From: Chitinophagaceae bacterium UBA4857
GTDB taxonomy: Bacteria; Bacteroidota; Bacteroidia; Chitinophagales; Chitinophagaceae
Reading direction: 5' to 3'
Length of the DNA: 64,000 nt
NCBI GenBank assembly: GCA_002399735.1
Contig: DHEF01000017.1
Coordinates: 351 to 64,350, forward strand
The position numbers and the translations under genes were made by a program. Below, piece after piece: positions 63,345 to 64,000 of the stretch. The notes beneath the pieces were generated by a model, which had not been told where the DNA came from, did not search any database, and saw nothing but the letters and a program-made list of their open reading frames with translations. Within the stretch, counting starts at the first letter, position 1. The number at the start of each line of letters is the position of its first letter.

Positions 63345-64000
63345 TCATTTCACTATCACCCAGCGGTTTAAAAAATTACCCGGTGTTTCTATCACTATTT
63401 TATAAAACTTTTGTGTATTAGTAGAAACATCAATGGTAACTTTTTCCTGCGCCACCGGCAGCGTAGCTTTTAATGTGTAGTTATCTTTACCTCCATCTTT
63501 AAATAAGTTGGTTTCTGATAACCATATTTTAGCATCACCTTTTTTATCAACCGCCTGCCAGGTAATTTCCAGTTTGCCATTTTCCAGTTTTGCATCTGGT
63601 TTTACTGCAGAAAGTTTACCTGTTAATGAAATCCCGTCAATTTCCATTAACTGTTCACGTGGGATATTTACCTTTAAAAAAGAAGCCAGGGTAGGCATAA
63701 TATCAACCACACCCGGATTTCCTGTTTTGTAATACTCATTCAAACCACTTGCATTGGTTACAATCCATGTGGCTCTTTCTCTGTCTGATTGTCCACCATG
63801 ACCTTTGCCGGTTTTAGCATCACGACCGTGATCGGTGGTAATGTAGATAACCCAATCTTCCTTATGTTTTTGGGTACGGTAATTAATAGCGTCCCACAAA
63901 CGGCCAATTTGTTTATCCATTAATGATACGGCCCTGTAATACTCAGGCCCGTCGCCATATTTATGTCCCATATCATCAGTATACTCCAAATACACCCACG
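63345..64000 (-). CDS. Alkaline-phosphatase-superfamily protein, C-terminal part (N-terminus outside window)
   Basis: The frame is open to the right edge; upstream codons (reading W-V-Y-L-E-Y) continue the family strand, so no start is claimed. The visible ~218 residues include the motif Y-L-E-Y-T-D-D-M-G-H (metal ligands D and H) and T-T-D-H-G-R-D (second metal site), as in type I phosphodiesterase/nucleotide pyrophosphatase proteins. A later H-G-G segment supplies another ligand. A beta-rich C-terminal domain follows. Probably a secreted phosphodiesterase or phosphatase; signal and nucleophile are outside the window. Confidence 0.85.
   Translation of the reverse strand, partial: WVYLEYTDDMGHKYGDGPEYYRAVSLMDKQIGRLWDAINYRTQKHKEDWVIYITTDHGRDAKTGKGHGGQSDRERATWIVTNASGLNEYYKTGNPGVVDIMPTLASFLKVNIPREQLMEIDGISLTGKLSAVKPDAKLENGKLEITWQAVDKKGDAKIWLSETNLFKDGGKDNYTLKATLPVAQEKVTIDVSTNTQKFYKIVIETPGNFLNRWVIVK

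Overview
The window reads as a piece of a Bacteroidota chromosome, most likely from a gliding or surface-living member of the Chitinophagaceae or a near relative. The reasons are the AT-rich composition, long intergenic gaps with few Shine-Dalgarno sites, a type IX secretion (T9SS) sortase of the PorU/PorU2 type next to a PorV/PorQ-type barrel, a giant secreted protein with a T9SS C-terminal sorting domain, and Bacteroidota-typical families (DUF4403, DUF4350, an asymmetric YbiT-like ABC-F protein). The genus is inference. I found no rRNA, tRNA, CRISPR array, transposase or prophage gene.

Layout. 1-3533 (-): an incomplete giant secreted protein (esterase-like head, PKD-like domains, RCC1 propeller, PKD-like repeats), cut by the window edge. 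4302-4748 (+): a small lipoprotein cytochrome c. 4766-10410: a lipid-linked sugar block with two GT-C-like membrane proteins around a UbiA phosphoribosyltransferase, a DprE2-like SDR and a HAD phosphatase. It resembles the polyprenyl-phosphate-arabinose pathway without the DprE1 oxidase. 10430-30316 (-): a long exopolysaccharide locus. In transcription order it holds a receiver-like protein, initiating sugar-phosphate transferase, GT2, GT4, methyltransferase, acyltransferase, a 1831-residue secreted hydrolase/adhesin, a Wzc-like co-polymerase with a decayed kinase domain, a second acyltransferase, Wzx flippase, a 35-residue membrane peptide, Wzy-like polymerase, a short TolC-family protein and a GT4. 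30564-38405 (-): an EEP-fold membrane protein with an altered catalytic motif, then the PorU2-like sortase and its PorV/PorQ-family partner.

38610-55486 is mostly housekeeping: tyrS, a polyprenol-phosphate mannose synthase, a membrane sulfatase-fold protein, a DnaQ-like exonuclease, a lipoprotein, DUF456, DUF4403, GtrA, argS, AsmA, an SDR and an ABC-F ATPase. 55797-63289 holds a methyltransferase and a MoxR/DUF58/DUF4350/DUF4129/SpoIIM block with a divergent RDD gene. 63345-64000 is a partial alkaline-phosphatase-superfamily protein.

How it fits together: the polysaccharide locus, the lipid-linked sugar genes, GtrA and the Pol-P-Man synthase all feed cell-surface glycan assembly. The PorU2/PorV pair would process secreted proteins such as the 1831-residue one. 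The most unusual layer lies in the intergenic DNA, where at least three dispersed repeat families occur. Family A (about 10 copies) has a core around GCGTCGCAAG or GCGACGCAAG. Family B (4 copies) can fold into a closing stem with two hairpins, with one compensatory base-pair change between copies. Family C (2 copies) is a CCCCTCCGAAGGAGGGG-type hairpin, once sitting inside a family A copy. These families are the best candidates here for something undescribed.
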